Shown: positions 23,386-31,522 of the stretch, piece by piece
Position numbering within the stretch: position 1 is the stretch's first letter
Layout: each line of letters opens with the position of its first letter
NCBI GenBank assembly: GCA_037443645.1
Contig: JBBINY010000034.1
Span: 1 to 31,522, forward strand
Direction: 5' to 3'
DNA length: 31,522 nt
DNA from: UBA2336 sp037443645
GTDB taxonomy: Bacteria; Bacteroidota; Bacteroidia; Cytophagales; Cyclobacteriaceae
The notes under the pieces: generated by a model
Told to the model about the DNA's origin: nothing
What the model saw: the letters and a program-made list of their open reading frames with translations, nothing else
The model's database searches: none
Program-made: the position numbers and the translations under genes

Positions 23386-26300
23386 GTGGAAAGAATCATA
23401 TCCTTCAGCGTTCGCAACAAACTGATCATCCTCCTTTTTACAGCGCTGATGATCGGCTTTGGAATTTATTCCTTGCATAACATTCCTATTGGTGCAGTGC
23501 CCGACATCACCAATAACCAGGTGCAGGTGCTCACGGTATCGCGCAACCTGGCTACGGAAGAAGTAGAACAGTTTATCACCTATCCCATTGAACTTGAAAT
23601 GGCCAACCTGCCGGGTGTGCAGGAGATCCGCTCCATCTCTAAGTTCGGCCTTTCGGTGGTGACCATTGTGTTTGATGACAACATGGGCACGTACCTGCCC
23701 CGCCAGCTCATTGCAGAAAAGATCAAAACCGCTTCAGAAAAAATTCCACAAGGTTTTGGTTCACCGATCATGGGGCCAATCACCACCGGCCTGGGTGAGA
23801 TTTTTCAATATGTGCTTGATGTTAAACCCGGCTATGAAAACAAATACTCGCTTACAGACCTGCGTACACTGCAGGACTGGGTTGTACGCAGGCAACTCTC
23901 GGGCATTCATGGCGTTGTGGAAGTTAATACATGGGGCGGATACCTGAAGGAGTATGAAGTGGCAGTCAATCCGGAGCGGCTGCGATCCATGAATCTTAGC
24001 GTACACGATGTGTACCATGCGCTTCAAACAAACAACAGTGTTGCCGGTGGAGGGTATATCGAAAAGACAAATGAAAGCTACTTCATACGGGGTGACGGCC
24101 TGATCAACTCACTTCAGGATATTGAACGCATTGTGGTGCAAACCCGTCATGGCGTGCCGGTGCTGGTGAAGGATGTTGCTACTGTGGGTTTTGGACACGC
24201 CATTCGATTTGGTGCCATCACCGCCAACGGCAACGGTGAAAAAGTGATGGGCCAGATTATGATGCTGAAGGATGCCAACTCCGGATTGGTGATCAGCAAA
24301 GTGAAAGAACGGATCGCACTGATACAGAAAAACCTGCCCGAGGGTGTATTCATCAATCCGATTGTTGACCGAAGCGAATTGATTGGTCGCACCACCTTTA
24401 CGGTAACCGAAAACCTGGTGCTGGGTTGCCTGATTGTAGTGTTTGTGGTGGTCCTTCTGTTGGGCAACCTGCGCTCCGGTTTGGTGGTGGCGTCTGTAAT
24501 TCCGTTGTCGTTGCTCTTCGCGCTGGGCATGATGTACCTGGGGGGTGTAGATGCAAACCTGATGAGCCTGGGCGCCATTGATTTCGGGATAATCATCGAT
24601 GGCGCTGTTATCATCGTGGAATTCATTGCCTTTCAGATCACCGCACAGCAAGCAGCACTTTTTGGACTTCCTAAGGACCAATTGAAGCGGGCCAAAGACG
24701 AGATAACCATCGCGGGAGCGACTAAGATGATGCAGTCGGCATTGTTTGGGCAACTGATTATTGTGCTGGTGTTCATTCCGATTCTGTCGTTGTCTGGTGT
24801 GGAAGGGAAGATGTTCCGGCCGATGGCCCTTACGTTTTCGTTTGCCCTGGTTGGTGCCATCATTATGTGCTTTACTTATGTACCGGTGATCTCCGCCATG
24901 TTTTTGAAGCCGGCACCGGAGCATAAACAAACCTTCTCAGGGCGCCTGATGGCTTGGGTGGGAAGGCTTCACGAACCTTCGCTGGTTTGGGCGCTGAAAA
25001 GAAAAAAAATCGTGCTGGCAATTTCGGTCTCCCTCCTGGTGGGCGCTGGTGTATTGTTCAACCGGATGGGAGGTGAATTTGTGCCCACCCTTGAGGAGGG
25101 GGATTTTGTCATACAGCCCGTTTTGAAAACAGGTACCACGCTCAGTAAAACGATTGACCTGATTACCGAAATGGAAAAAATACTTCTTCGGTTTCCTGAG
25201 GTAGATCGGGTTGTGACACGCATCGGTGCGGCCGAGATCCCAACCGATCCCATGTCTATGGAAGAAACGGATGTTATCATCAAGCTAAAGCCCCGGAAGG
25301 AGTGGGTAACGGCATCCGATAAGGACGACCTCGCCAATGCATTCAAAGATGCCCTGGGTGTGCTTCCGGGAATCGAATACGAGTTTACCCAGCCCATTGA
25401 GATGCGGTTCAATGAACTGATTACAGGAGTGCGGGCCGATCTGGCCGTGAAGATTTTCGGTGAAGACCTTACCCTGCTGAGCACCAAGGCACACGAAATT
25501 GAAAAGCTGATCCGGAATGTGACAGGCGCCTCCGATATTATGGTGGAAAAGGTGGAGGGCCTGCCGCAGATGAGCGTGCGCTACGATCGTGCCCTCATCG
25601 CCAAGTATGGGCTTTCCATTGCTGACCTCAACACCCTGGTTTCCGCGGGGTTTGCCGGGTTAACGGCTGGCAGCGTATTCGAAAGTGAAAAGCGTTTTGA
25701 CCTGGTAATACGCTTTGAAAAGCAGGCACGGGCCGATATCGACAACCTCCGCAACATGTATATCCCCCTGCCAACAGGTGGACAGGTTCCGTTGCAGGAG
25801 TTGGCCACAATCAATTATTCGAAAGGACCGGCAAAGATCTCGCGTGACAACACCAGGCGGAGAATTGTTATCGGGATTAATGTTCGCGGACGCGATCTGG
25901 AATCTGTGGTAGGTGATGTGCGTAACCTCATCGAAGCAAACATAAAATTGCCGGCAGGGTATTACATCACCTATGGCGGGCAGTTTGAAAATCTGGAGCG
26001 TGCAAAGCAACGCTTGCTGGTGGCTGTTCCTGTGGCGCTGGTGCTCATCTTCTTCATGCTGTATTTTGCTTTTTCGTCCCTCCGCGATGCCTTTATGATT
26101 TTCAGCGCCATACCACTGGCTACGGTAGGCGGAGTGGTAGCCTTGTGGATGCGCGATATGCCCTTCAGCATTTCGGCCGGGGTGGGCTTCATTGCCCTTT
26201 TTGGTATTGCTGTACTCAATGGCATTGTTCTGATTGAACATTTTAAGGAGTTGAAAGAAAACGGATTGCTCGATATGAATGAACGAATCAAAAGAGGAAC

Positions 26301-27723
26301 AAAGGAACGGCTAAGGCCTGTGCTGCTCACTGCTTCGGCAGCAGCACTGGGTTTCCTACCGATGGCGGTTTCGACCAATGCTGGTGCGGAAGTGCAGCGG
26401 CCTCTGGCTACGGTTGTTATCGGTGGGTTGGTTTCTGCCACGCTGCTTACACTGGTAGTTCTGCCGGTGTTGTACTCCATCTTTGATACCGGGGGGGCGG
26501 GGGTATTGAAAAGAAAAGGCACGTTGAACAAAACTCTGCTGCTGGCGGGCATCGGGTTGATTCTCCAGCTACCGGTACATGCGCAACAACCCCGCACCAT
26601 CACCTTACCGGAAGCCATTGAGATAGCATTTAAAAACAACGCAGGCGTTAAGTCTTCGGCACTGGCAGTTGACGAATCAAAGACACTTGTTGGAACAGGA
26701 TACACCATCAACCGGCCTGTAGTGTATTATAGCAAAGATGAGGCTAACCTGCCGCCTGTTGGCGATGCACTAGGCGTTTGGGGTGTTCAGCAAACATTCA
26801 GTTTTCCAACCGTTTATAGCAAGCAAAAGCAGGCCCTGAAGGGGGCTTTCAGGATGCAGGAAAAGCAATTTGAGCTCGACAGTTTCCGGTTGGTGCAGGA
26901 GGTTTCAAAAGCCTACAACGCCATTGTGTATTGGCAGAACCTCCAGAAACTCTACACCTCACTCGACAGCATTTATGACGAGTTTGCCCGGGCGGCAAAC
27001 CGGAAGTATCAGGTTGGCGAGACCAATTACCTTGAAAAGCTCACAGCCGATACCAAGCGCCAGGAAATTGCCCTTCAGGTTGCACAAGCGCGCAACTCCC
27101 TTGCAGCGGCTTATAGCCAGCTTTACCGGTGGCTTCAAACCGAAGAAGTGCTTAGGGTGGCAATCAGTGAACTTATTCAGCTCACTGCCGATTCGATTAA
27201 CGTGGCCGAGCATCCGGGTGTAAAATATTATGAGCGGATGGTAGATGTTGCCGCACTCACCAACCAGTTGGAAAAGAATAAGCTGTTGCCGGATATTCAC
27301 CTTTCGTATTTCCAGGGGCGCAATGCAACTGAGGACAACAAGCTGTATCAGGGAATACAGGTTGGCGTTGGCATACCCCTGTGGTTTGGGGCACAACGAG
27401 CACATATTCAGGCTTCCCGGATTCAGGTTGACCGGGCGCTGTTTCTGTCAACGGAGTACCGAAAGTCGCTTGAAGGGGAGTATATACGCCTGCAGCGTGA
27501 GCGTGATCGCTATCAAGAGGCACTTGATTTTTACAATGCTTCCGGAAAACAACTGGCCGATGAAACCATTTCCACGTCAAAGCGTGCATTTGCCAGCGGT
27601 GAAATTAATTTCCTGCACTATGTACAGGCGCTTGATCAGGCTATACAAATTCAATTAAACCACCTGCTGAACCTGTACTCGTATAACGCAACCGTTATCG
27701 AACTCAATTACCTGTTAAAATAA
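23386..27723 (+). CDS. CzcA/CusA-family RND metal efflux pump fused to a TolC/CusC-type outer-membrane factor
   Basis: 1445 aa, GTG start; MERIISFSVRNKL is the standard start of heavy-metal RND pumps. RND part about 1-1035: TM4 carries the proton-relay motif D399-F-G-I-I-I-D405-G-A with E412. The substrate region reads IPTDPMSMEETDV and TQPIEMRFNELITGVRADLAVKIFG, which resembles CzcA/CnrA rather than CusA. Divalent cations (Zn, Co, Cd or Ni) are therefore more likely than Cu or Ag (inference). Residues 1042-1066 (KRKGTLNK, a hydrophobic core, PVHA-Q) look like a signal peptide. Residues about 1070-1445 are a TolC-type factor with two helical repeats (LPEAIEIAFKNN to LNYLLK). Such fusions are known in Bacteroidota. 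The next gene, the adaptor, starts 1 base later. Confidence 0.92.
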   Translation: MERIISFSVRNKLIILLFTALMIGFGIYSLHNIPIGAVPDITNNQVQVLTVSRNLATEEVEQFITYPIELEMANLPGVQEIRSISKFGLSVVTIVFDDNMGTYLPRQLIAEKIKTASEKIPQGFGSPIMGPITTGLGEIFQYVLDVKPGYENKYSLTDLRTLQDWVVRRQLSGIHGVVEVNTWGGYLKEYEVAVNPERLRSMNLSVHDVYHALQTNNSVAGGGYIEKTNESYFIRGDGLINSLQDIERIVVQTRHGVPVLVKDVATVGFGHAIRFGAITANGNGEKVMGQIMMLKDANSGLVISKVKERIALIQKNLPEGVFINPIVDRSELIGRTTFTVTENLVLGCLIVVFVVVLLLGNLRSGLVVASVIPLSLLFALGMMYLGGVDANLMSLGAIDFGIIIDGAVIIVEFIAFQITAQQAALFGLPKDQLKRAKDEITIAGATKMMQSALFGQLIIVLVFIPILSLSGVEGKMFRPMALTFSFALVGAIIMCFTYVPVISAMFLKPAPEHKQTFSGRLMAWVGRLHEPSLVWALKRKKIVLAISVSLLVGAGVLFNRMGGEFVPTLEEGDFVIQPVLKTGTTLSKTIDLITEMEKILLRFPEVDRVVTRIGAAEIPTDPMSMEETDVIIKLKPRKEWVTASDKDDLANAFKDALGVLPGIEYEFTQPIEMRFNELITGVRADLAVKIFGEDLTLLSTKAHEIEKLIRNVTGASDIMVEKVEGLPQMSVRYDRALIAKYGLSIADLNTLVSAGFAGLTAGSVFESEKRFDLVIRFEKQARADIDNLRNMYIPLPTGGQVPLQELATINYSKGPAKISRDNTRRRIVIGINVRGRDLESVVGDVRNLIEANIKLPAGYYITYGGQFENLERAKQRLLVAVPVALVLIFFMLYFAFSSLRDAFMIFSAIPLATVGGVVALWMRDMPFSISAGVGFIALFGIAVLNGIVLIEHFKELKENGLLDMNERIKRGTKERLRPVLLTASAAALGFLPMAVSTNAGAEVQRPLATVVIGGLVSATLLTLVVLPVLYSIFDTGGAGVLKRKGTLNKTLLLAGIGLILQLPVHAQQPRTITLPEAIEIAFKNNAGVKSSALAVDESKTLVGTGYTINRPVVYYSKDEANLPPVGDALGVWGVQQTFSFPTVYSKQKQALKGAFRMQEKQFELDSFRLVQEVSKAYNAIVYWQNLQKLYTSLDSIYDEFARAANRKYQVGETNYLEKLTADTKRQEIALQVAQARNSLAAAYSQLYRWLQTEEVLRVAISELIQLTADSINVAEHPGVKYYERMVDVAALTNQLEKNKLLPDIHLSYFQGRNATEDNKLYQGIQVGVGIPLWFGAQRAHIQASRIQVDRALFLSTEYRKSLEGEYIRLQRERDRYQEALDFYNASGKQLADETISTSKRAFASGEINFLHYVQALDQAIQIQLNHLLNLYSYNATVIELNYLLK
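26491..26508 (+). promoter_or_regulatory. G-rich tract and possible internal start at the RND-TolC junction
   Basis: Seven G (26491-26497), one C and five G (26499-26503) are followed after TA by TTG at 26506-26508. From this TTG the frame reads KRKGTLNKTLLLAG and so forth, a complete signal peptide ending PVHA-QQ. The tract could act as a G-rich ribosome site for a separate TolC-type protein or as a slippage site. Neither is demonstrated. Confidence 0.3.
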
Positions 27724-27724
27724 A

Positions 27725-28876
27725 ATGAGCACAAGTCTGAGATCCATTGCCATTGTTCTGATTTTAGCGGCCGTATTCCTTTCCTGCAGCAGAAAGGAAG
27801 CGGGTTCGGCTGAAGCCATTGATATCAGTGCAAACCCCCATACGGATGAGATAAGCGTATCGCGGGCACAGTTTGAAGCTTCGCGCATGGTGTTGGGTAC
27901 CATTGAGCTGCAATCGTTTGACCGGTTGATTAAAACAAACGGGTATATCGATGTACCGCCTGAGCGCAAAGCCTCAATAAGTGTAAAGCTGGGTGGGTTT
28001 GTAAAGTCGCTTTCTATTCTCCCGGGCGATAAAGTGAAACAGGGCGCGGTATTGTTTACCTTGGAAAATCCCGACTTCATCCAACTACAGCAAGATTACC
28101 TGGAAGTGCATGCGCAACTTACCTACCTCAAATCTGACTATGAGCGCCAGAAGATGCTGGCCAGCGAGAACATTGCTTCACAGAAAAATTTTTTGAAGGC
28201 CGAATCCGACTACAAGGTTGCCCACGCCAGGGCCCAGGGATTGCTGGAGAAAATCAAGATGCTGAACCTTGAGGCAGACAGGTTGCAATCGGGAGTGATT
28301 GCCCCGGTAGTACCCGTATATTCCCCGATCAGTGGGTTTGTTTCGAAAGTGAACATTACGCGCGGAAAGTTTGTGTCGCCTGCCGATGTAGCCGTGGAAA
28401 TCGTGGACACCGACCACATGCATGTAGAACTGCAGGTATTTGAAAAGGACATTTCGGATATCCGCAAAGGCCAGCGTATTGAATTTCAGGTTACAGGATC
28501 CACGGTGAAGCATACCGGGGAGGTTTACCTGGTTGGAAAGACCATTGAGAATGATACACGTACCGTTAATATTCACGGGCATATCCACGATGAGGAGGAG
28601 ATTGCCCATCTATTGCCGGGCATGTATGCAGAGGCCGTCATCCACGTAGCAAGCCTTCAGCGACCTGTGCTTCCTGCTGAAGCGGTAATCCCGGTTGATG
28701 AGAAGTATTACGTGCTGGTACTCATGGAAGACGCTGGAGAACGCTATGTATTCAGAAAGACGGAGATTTCAATAGGGCAGTTTAACAACACATGGACCGA
28801 AATTACCAACGCTGCTGACTGGAAACCGGGAACCCGGTTTTTGGTGAAGGGAGGATTTAATCTGATTGTCGAGTAG
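27725..28876 (+). CDS. RND periplasmic adaptor (CusB/CzcB type), lipoprotein
   Basis: 383 aa. Lipoprotein signal MSTSLRSIAIVLILAAVFLSC, Cys21. Membrane-fusion layout: N-terminal beta part with KLGGFVKSLSILPGDKVKQGAVLFTLENP (lipoyl half), a short alpha-hairpin (about 118-185), the second lipoyl half with VYSPISGFVSKVNITRGKFVSPADVAVEIVD, a beta-barrel (VELQVFEKDISDIRKGQRIEF) and a membrane-proximal end (PAEAVIPVDEKYYVLV). It bridges the pump and the outer-membrane factor. No N-terminal His-rich metal-binding stretch is visible. ATG 27725 lies 1 base after the pump stop. It is the last gene of the locus, and no terminator follows. Confidence 0.93.
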   Translation: MSTSLRSIAIVLILAAVFLSCSRKEAGSAEAIDISANPHTDEISVSRAQFEASRMVLGTIELQSFDRLIKTNGYIDVPPERKASISVKLGGFVKSLSILPGDKVKQGAVLFTLENPDFIQLQQDYLEVHAQLTYLKSDYERQKMLASENIASQKNFLKAESDYKVAHARAQGLLEKIKMLNLEADRLQSGVIAPVVPVYSPISGFVSKVNITRGKFVSPADVAVEIVDTDHMHVELQVFEKDISDIRKGQRIEFQVTGSTVKHTGEVYLVGKTIENDTRTVNIHGHIHDEEEIAHLLPGMYAEAVIHVASLQRPVLPAEAVIPVDEKYYVLVLMEDAGERYVFRKTEISIGQFNNTWTEITNAADWKPGTRFLVKGGFNLIVE

Positions 28877-29196
28877 GGGGCTGGTTTCGCGCGTGCGTGA
28901 GTAGTTGGATTTCGTCCGTTATTGTCACACTACTCTTTTAATTTCTATGTCTATTGGTTCCAGGTAAACGAGTTGTCCGCTATCAACGAATGCCAACTCT
29001 TCCTCCATATTTTGAACCCGCATCGTTAATGTTTTGAGTCTATCGTTTTTTGTATTGGGGCTAAGACAAATTTACTACTGTAGTCAAAAGTCCGATTGTT
29101 ATCCATTTACTCATATCTCAATTTCGGGTTTCGCACACGCTGTTAGCGGCTGTGGCTCTTTCCTTGTTGTCTTGTAACATGATTATTTCGTTAGTT
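28877..29196. other. AT-rich intergenic stretch with a small coding remnant and a hairpin
   Basis: No complete gene. On the minus strand a frame open from about 29077 to TGA at 28925 reads TKNDRLKTLTMRVQNMEEEL and then AFVDSGQLVYLEPIDIEIKR. It looks coding in composition, but the first Met is at 29023 and only 32 residues follow; probably a gene remnant of unknown family. At 29134-29154 CACA and CGCT pair with AGCG and TGTG around GTT, with a 2-base bulge. Composition shifts here to AT-rich. Confidence 0.4.
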
Positions 29197-30033
29197 TTAT
29201 GGATTGCAGTAGTCACAATACATTGGGTCTTCGGTTGTCTTTTTGTTAGGATACATTTCTTCTTTTGTGAATTTACAATGTTGGCAAACATAAATGTAAC
29301 TTAATGTTGAGTTGGTGGGAGAACCGCATAAACTACATTCAAGTCCACGCCTGGCATCTGTTATTCCGAAGCCCGGCATTTTACACTTGGGACAAGTGGA
29401 TTTAATCTTTTGCACCAATTTCTCTGTTGCTTTTTCAATCACTGTCATTCGTGTAGGGTTATACATGGCTCTCATGTCTGTTTCGGCATAAACAGTTTTA
29501 TACTTTGAATGGAGATGCTCAAATGTTTTTTTTAGAATTTCATCATCCGTTATCCCTTTGTGAATATCTGTAGTTTCCTCTTTTGATTTACGAAGAATTA
29601 TACCGTGAGCAGGAAATCCAACCTGCTTTGCAAATTCCAAAAGTTCTTTTTGACTTTCTATTTGTTTGCCATTGAAATTAGTGGAAGTGCTTAACTCCCT
29701 TACAATTATTTCGATGTTACTTTTGCTATCTATAAAAATTAAAAATTCATCATCGGCATTTACAAAAAACAGTGAGGGGTGTGGCCCAAATGACCCTTCG
29801 CTTGCTACACCCAAATCGCAATTATTTTTTTTCATTGCCCGCAGGCATTTTTCTCTGGCGGTTGAAACAGGGTCTAATTCTCTTTCTATTTCGCCTGTAA
29901 AAGTTCCTAAGGCATCCGTATCATAGGCTTCATCTATAAAACAACGTACACCTAATTCTTTTTCAAGGATTGGCACAATAACTTTTTCTTTTTGATGCTT
30001 CGTTGCTATTAGTAATTTTCTGTTTTGAAACAT
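29197..30033 (-). CDS. DUF6671 family protein with two C-terminal zinc-ribbon-like knuckles
   Basis: 278 aa. The N-terminal domain has ATKHQKEKVIVPILEKELGV, the TFTGEIER segment, VSTAREKCLRAM, DLGVASEGSFGPHPSLFF, VRELSTSTNFNG and a conserved stretch around GFPAHGIILRKS, which I recognise as DUF6671. The cysteine pairs C214/C217 with C233/C236 and C250/C253 with C273/C276 form two zinc-ribbon-like units, as in zinc-binding or nucleic-acid-binding tails. Function unknown. Codon use is AT-rich compared with the metal locus, and the flanks hold gene remnants, so acquisition by transfer is plausible. Confidence 0.85.
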   Translation of the reverse strand: MFQNRKLLIATKHQKEKVIVPILEKELGVRCFIDEAYDTDALGTFTGEIERELDPVSTAREKCLRAMKKNNCDLGVASEGSFGPHPSLFFVNADDEFLIFIDSKSNIEIIVRELSTSTNFNGKQIESQKELLEFAKQVGFPAHGIILRKSKEETTDIHKGITDDEILKKTFEHLHSKYKTVYAETDMRAMYNPTRMTVIEKATEKLVQKIKSTCPKCKMPGFGITDARRGLECSLCGSPTNSTLSYIYVCQHCKFTKEEMYPNKKTTEDPMYCDYCNP

Positions 30034-30320
30034 AATTATCCCGGAATTGTCATTAGAAATTAAAGGCGTAAGTCATGTAAACCATTCCCTGGGTTTCATG
30101 GCCAACGCTGGTTTGAGGATTCTTTGAATGCCGTTTTTAATAATCCCCGGAGTTGACGAATCACTTTATCTTGACGAGTTACTTCGGTGTGTTCAATTTG
30201 TTGGCACCACACCAAACACCGGTCATAAATTGTTTGGTCAGTTGGCTCGATGAATAACAGCGGTTTGATCCTTATTCTGGTAAGTTCAATACATCAAGAC
30301 AACCATTGAAATCCATTTTA
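30034..30320. other. Intergenic stretch with an unidentified minus-strand open frame
   Basis: No complete gene. On the minus strand a frame free of stops runs from 30293 to TGA at 30096 and reads CIELTRIRIKPLLFIEPTDQ, then TIYDRCLVWCQQIEHTEV and RQDKVIRQLRGLLKTAFKES. It has no ATG and no recognised family. It could be a fragment of a gene whose start was lost, possibly joined to the bioD remnant next to it. Confidence 0.3.
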
Positions 30321-30413
30321 TCAACCATCGGCTTTAAGATGCTCTGTAATAAGAGCCGAAATAATTGTTTTACCTGCATCCGTTCCATTTCCAGTACTAA
30401 AAATTCTTTTCAT
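30321..30413 (-). pseudogene. bioD: 5' fragment of bioD (dethiobiotin synthetase)
   Basis: A 30-codon minus-strand frame from ATG 30413 to TGA 30321. It contains the P-loop TGNGTDAGKT (7-16), followed by IISALITEHLKADG. BioD proteins of Bacteroidota begin MKxxFVTGxGTDVGKTxVSAxLTExLxADYWKPxQ (from memory), so the match runs to the residue before YWKP and then breaks. About 190 residues of a normal BioD are missing. It starts 1 base after the pyrC stop, as a downstream operon gene would. Confidence 0.72.
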
Positions 30414-30414
30414 A

Positions 30415-31522
30415 TTAGTTTACAATTTTTAAAGCCTGTCCTTTTACTGTTTCGTTAAATTGTCCGTTGTTGTAAACCAGATTGCCATTTACAAATGTAT
30501 GAGTAACTTTTGTTTGAAAGGTAGTCCCTTCTAATGGCGACCAACCACATTTGGATAAAATATTTTCTTTGCAAACCGTCCAACTTGAATTCAAGTCAAC
30601 AATGGTTAGGTCTGCAAAGTAGCCCTCACGAATGTATCCTCTTTTTTCAATTCGGTACAGTGTCGCTGGATTATGGCACATTTTTTCAGCAATTTTCTCC
30701 AATGAAATAAGGCCTTGCTTGTAAAACTCAAGCATAATGTTTAACGAATGCTGAACGATTGGTGCACCCGACATTGATTGAAAATAAGGTTTTTGTTTTT
30801 CAGCTAAAGTATGAGGAGCGTGGTCAGTTGTTACGATGTCTATTCTACCGTCCAACAACGCTTTTAAAAGCCCTTTTTTATCTTTTTCTGTTTTTATTGC
30901 GGGGTTCCATTTTATCAATGCCCCCAAATGCTGATAGTCTTTGTCAGAGAACCATAAGTGATGAACCGATACTTCTGTCGTTATATTTTTTTCTTCAAGC
31001 GGAATGTCATTGCGGAAAAGATGTGTTTCCGCCTCTGTGGTCAAATGCAGAATGTGAAGTCGTGCCTTGTGCCTGTTGGCTATTTCAATTGCTCTCTTTG
31101 TTGCCTCATAACAAGCTTTTTCGCTTCTTATGAGTGGATGAAATTCAATTGGGACATTTTCACCATATTTTTCTCGATAGATATTTTCATTTTCCTCAAC
31201 TAGTTGTTCCTTTTCAGAATGGATGGCTATGATTGATTTGCAGTTTGCAAAAAGTTTTTCCATTGTTTCTGGGTTGTCGGCAAGAAGATTGCCTTTTTTT
31301 GTAAAATAGAGTCCGTCATCAGAAACACCAATAAGTTTGGAGGTGTCGAGCTTAATTACTTCATCAAGATTGTCGCCATTTACACCTAAGAAAAAACCAA
31401 AATTAGCTAATGATTTTTCGGATGCTATTTGATATTTTTCTTTGAGTATGTCAATGGTCAAAACATTCGGAAGCGTATTTGGCATATCAATGAAGGAAGT
31501 CACGCCACCTGCCACGGCTGCT
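30415..31522 (-). CDS. pyrC: Dihydroorotase, N-terminus cut by the window edge
   Basis: 368 residues are visible, the frame staying open to the right edge; the first ~75 residues with the metal-binding HxH are outside the window. It catalyses the reversible cyclisation of carbamoyl aspartate to dihydroorotate in pyrimidine synthesis. Seen are FIDMPNTLPNV, IAIHSEKE (metal-binding His), ARLHILHLTT (metal-binding His), VSVHHLWF, KWNPAIKT, and IVTTDHAPHTLAE with the catalytic Asp, codon at about 30820. The amidohydrolase end VTHTFVNGNLVYNNGQF is intact. The GTG at 31515 that would give a shorter start is internal. Composition is AT-rich. A bioD fragment follows directly. Confidence 0.92.
   Translation of the reverse strand, partial: AAVAGGVTSFIDMPNTLPNVLTIDILKEKYQIASEKSLANFGFFLGVNGDNLDEVIKLDTSKLIGVSDDGLYFTKKGNLLADNPETMEKLFANCKSIIAIHSEKEQLVEENENIYREKYGENVPIEFHPLIRSEKACYEATKRAIEIANRHKARLHILHLTTEAETHLFRNDIPLEEKNITTEVSVHHLWFSDKDYQHLGALIKWNPAIKTEKDKKGLLKALLDGRIDIVTTDHAPHTLAEKQKPYFQSMSGAPIVQHSLNIMLEFYKQGLISLEKIAEKMCHNPATLYRIEKRGYIREGYFADLTIVDLNSSWTVCKENILSKCGWSPLEGTTFQTKVTHTFVNGNLVYNNGQFNETVKGQALKIVN

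Noticed and set aside
24109..24930. Long minus-strand frame (273 codons) inside the RND pump gene
   Set aside because: Antisense shadow of a strongly conserved coding sequence; rich in His and Gln, without any family motif or start context.
25971..26711. Minus-strand frame of 246 codons in the pump gene
   Set aside because: Mirror of codon bias in the real gene; low-complexity Ser/Thr/Ala composition and no domain.
29134..29154. Integron attC site
   Set aside because: The GTT-containing core does not fit GTTRRRY with a matching RYYYAAC partner, and no integrase gene is visible.
1..31522. CRISPR arrays, tRNA or rRNA genes, transposases, phage genes
   Set aside because: No regularly spaced repeats, cloverleaf sequences with CCA-type ends, ribosomal signatures or DDE transposase motifs were seen on either strand.

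Overview
The window looks like a chromosomal segment of a Bacteroidota bacterium, probably of the Cytophagales type (inference). The signs are a fused RND-TolC metal pump, a TPR sensor kinase with a periplasmic sensor region, a VPS10/Asp-box exoprotein, a DUF6671 gene, several small lipoproteins with an SxC or SSC lipobox, and promoter elements of the TTG...TAnnTTTG type. No rRNA, tRNA, CRISPR array or intact insertion sequence was seen.

Layout. 1-90: possible tail of an upstream gene and a strong terminator. 166-2904: large membrane-anchored protein ending in a propeller-like region. 2906-3769 (-): a 2,4-dienoyl-CoA reductase of the mitochondrial DECR1 type. 3881-5010: OmpA-family lipoprotein and a PLDc_N-type small membrane protein, then a bidirectional terminator. 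5063-8197 (-): secreted Asp-box protein. 8340-9566: MFS transporter. 9638-11704: TPR histidine kinase with a clear promoter. 11701-15117 (-): four tightly packed genes, lipoyl acyltransferase E2, an orphan ParA, a 105-aa protein and a cystathionine gamma-synthase/lyase. 15381-16628 (-): cinA. 16744-19634: DUF4197 lipoprotein, a 161-aa lipoprotein and the aldehyde dehydrogenase PaaN.

19642-21152 is an eroded patch. An intact DUF2459 (TIGR02117) gene lies between the 3' remnants of a CPA1 Na+/H+ antiporter and of pcm (isoaspartyl methyltransferase). Both remnants carry one-base frame breaks, and pcm also has a run of 13 G.

21233-28876 is a metal-efflux locus: OmpR-type regulator, sensor kinase, a CzcA-type RND pump fused to a TolC-type outer-membrane factor, and a lipoprotein adaptor. 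Matching CTTAAG-type hexamers repeated every 11 bp lie upstream of both the regulator gene and the pump gene. This gives a self-contained regulatory circuit: the kinase senses, the regulator binds the repeats, and both the regulator and the pump operon are controlled.

28877-31522 is visibly more AT-rich and looks accessory: a DUF6671 zinc-ribbon gene, short coding remnants (including a clear 5' fragment of bioD right behind pyrC), and a dihydroorotase gene cut by the window edge.

The most interesting points are the 11-bp-phased operator shared by the two metal promoters, the RND-TolC fusion with an internal signal-peptide-like segment and a possible internal start, the orphan ParA with a coupled small partner, the DECR1-type active site, and the gene remnants missed by simple ORF calling (pcm, bioD, antiporter).
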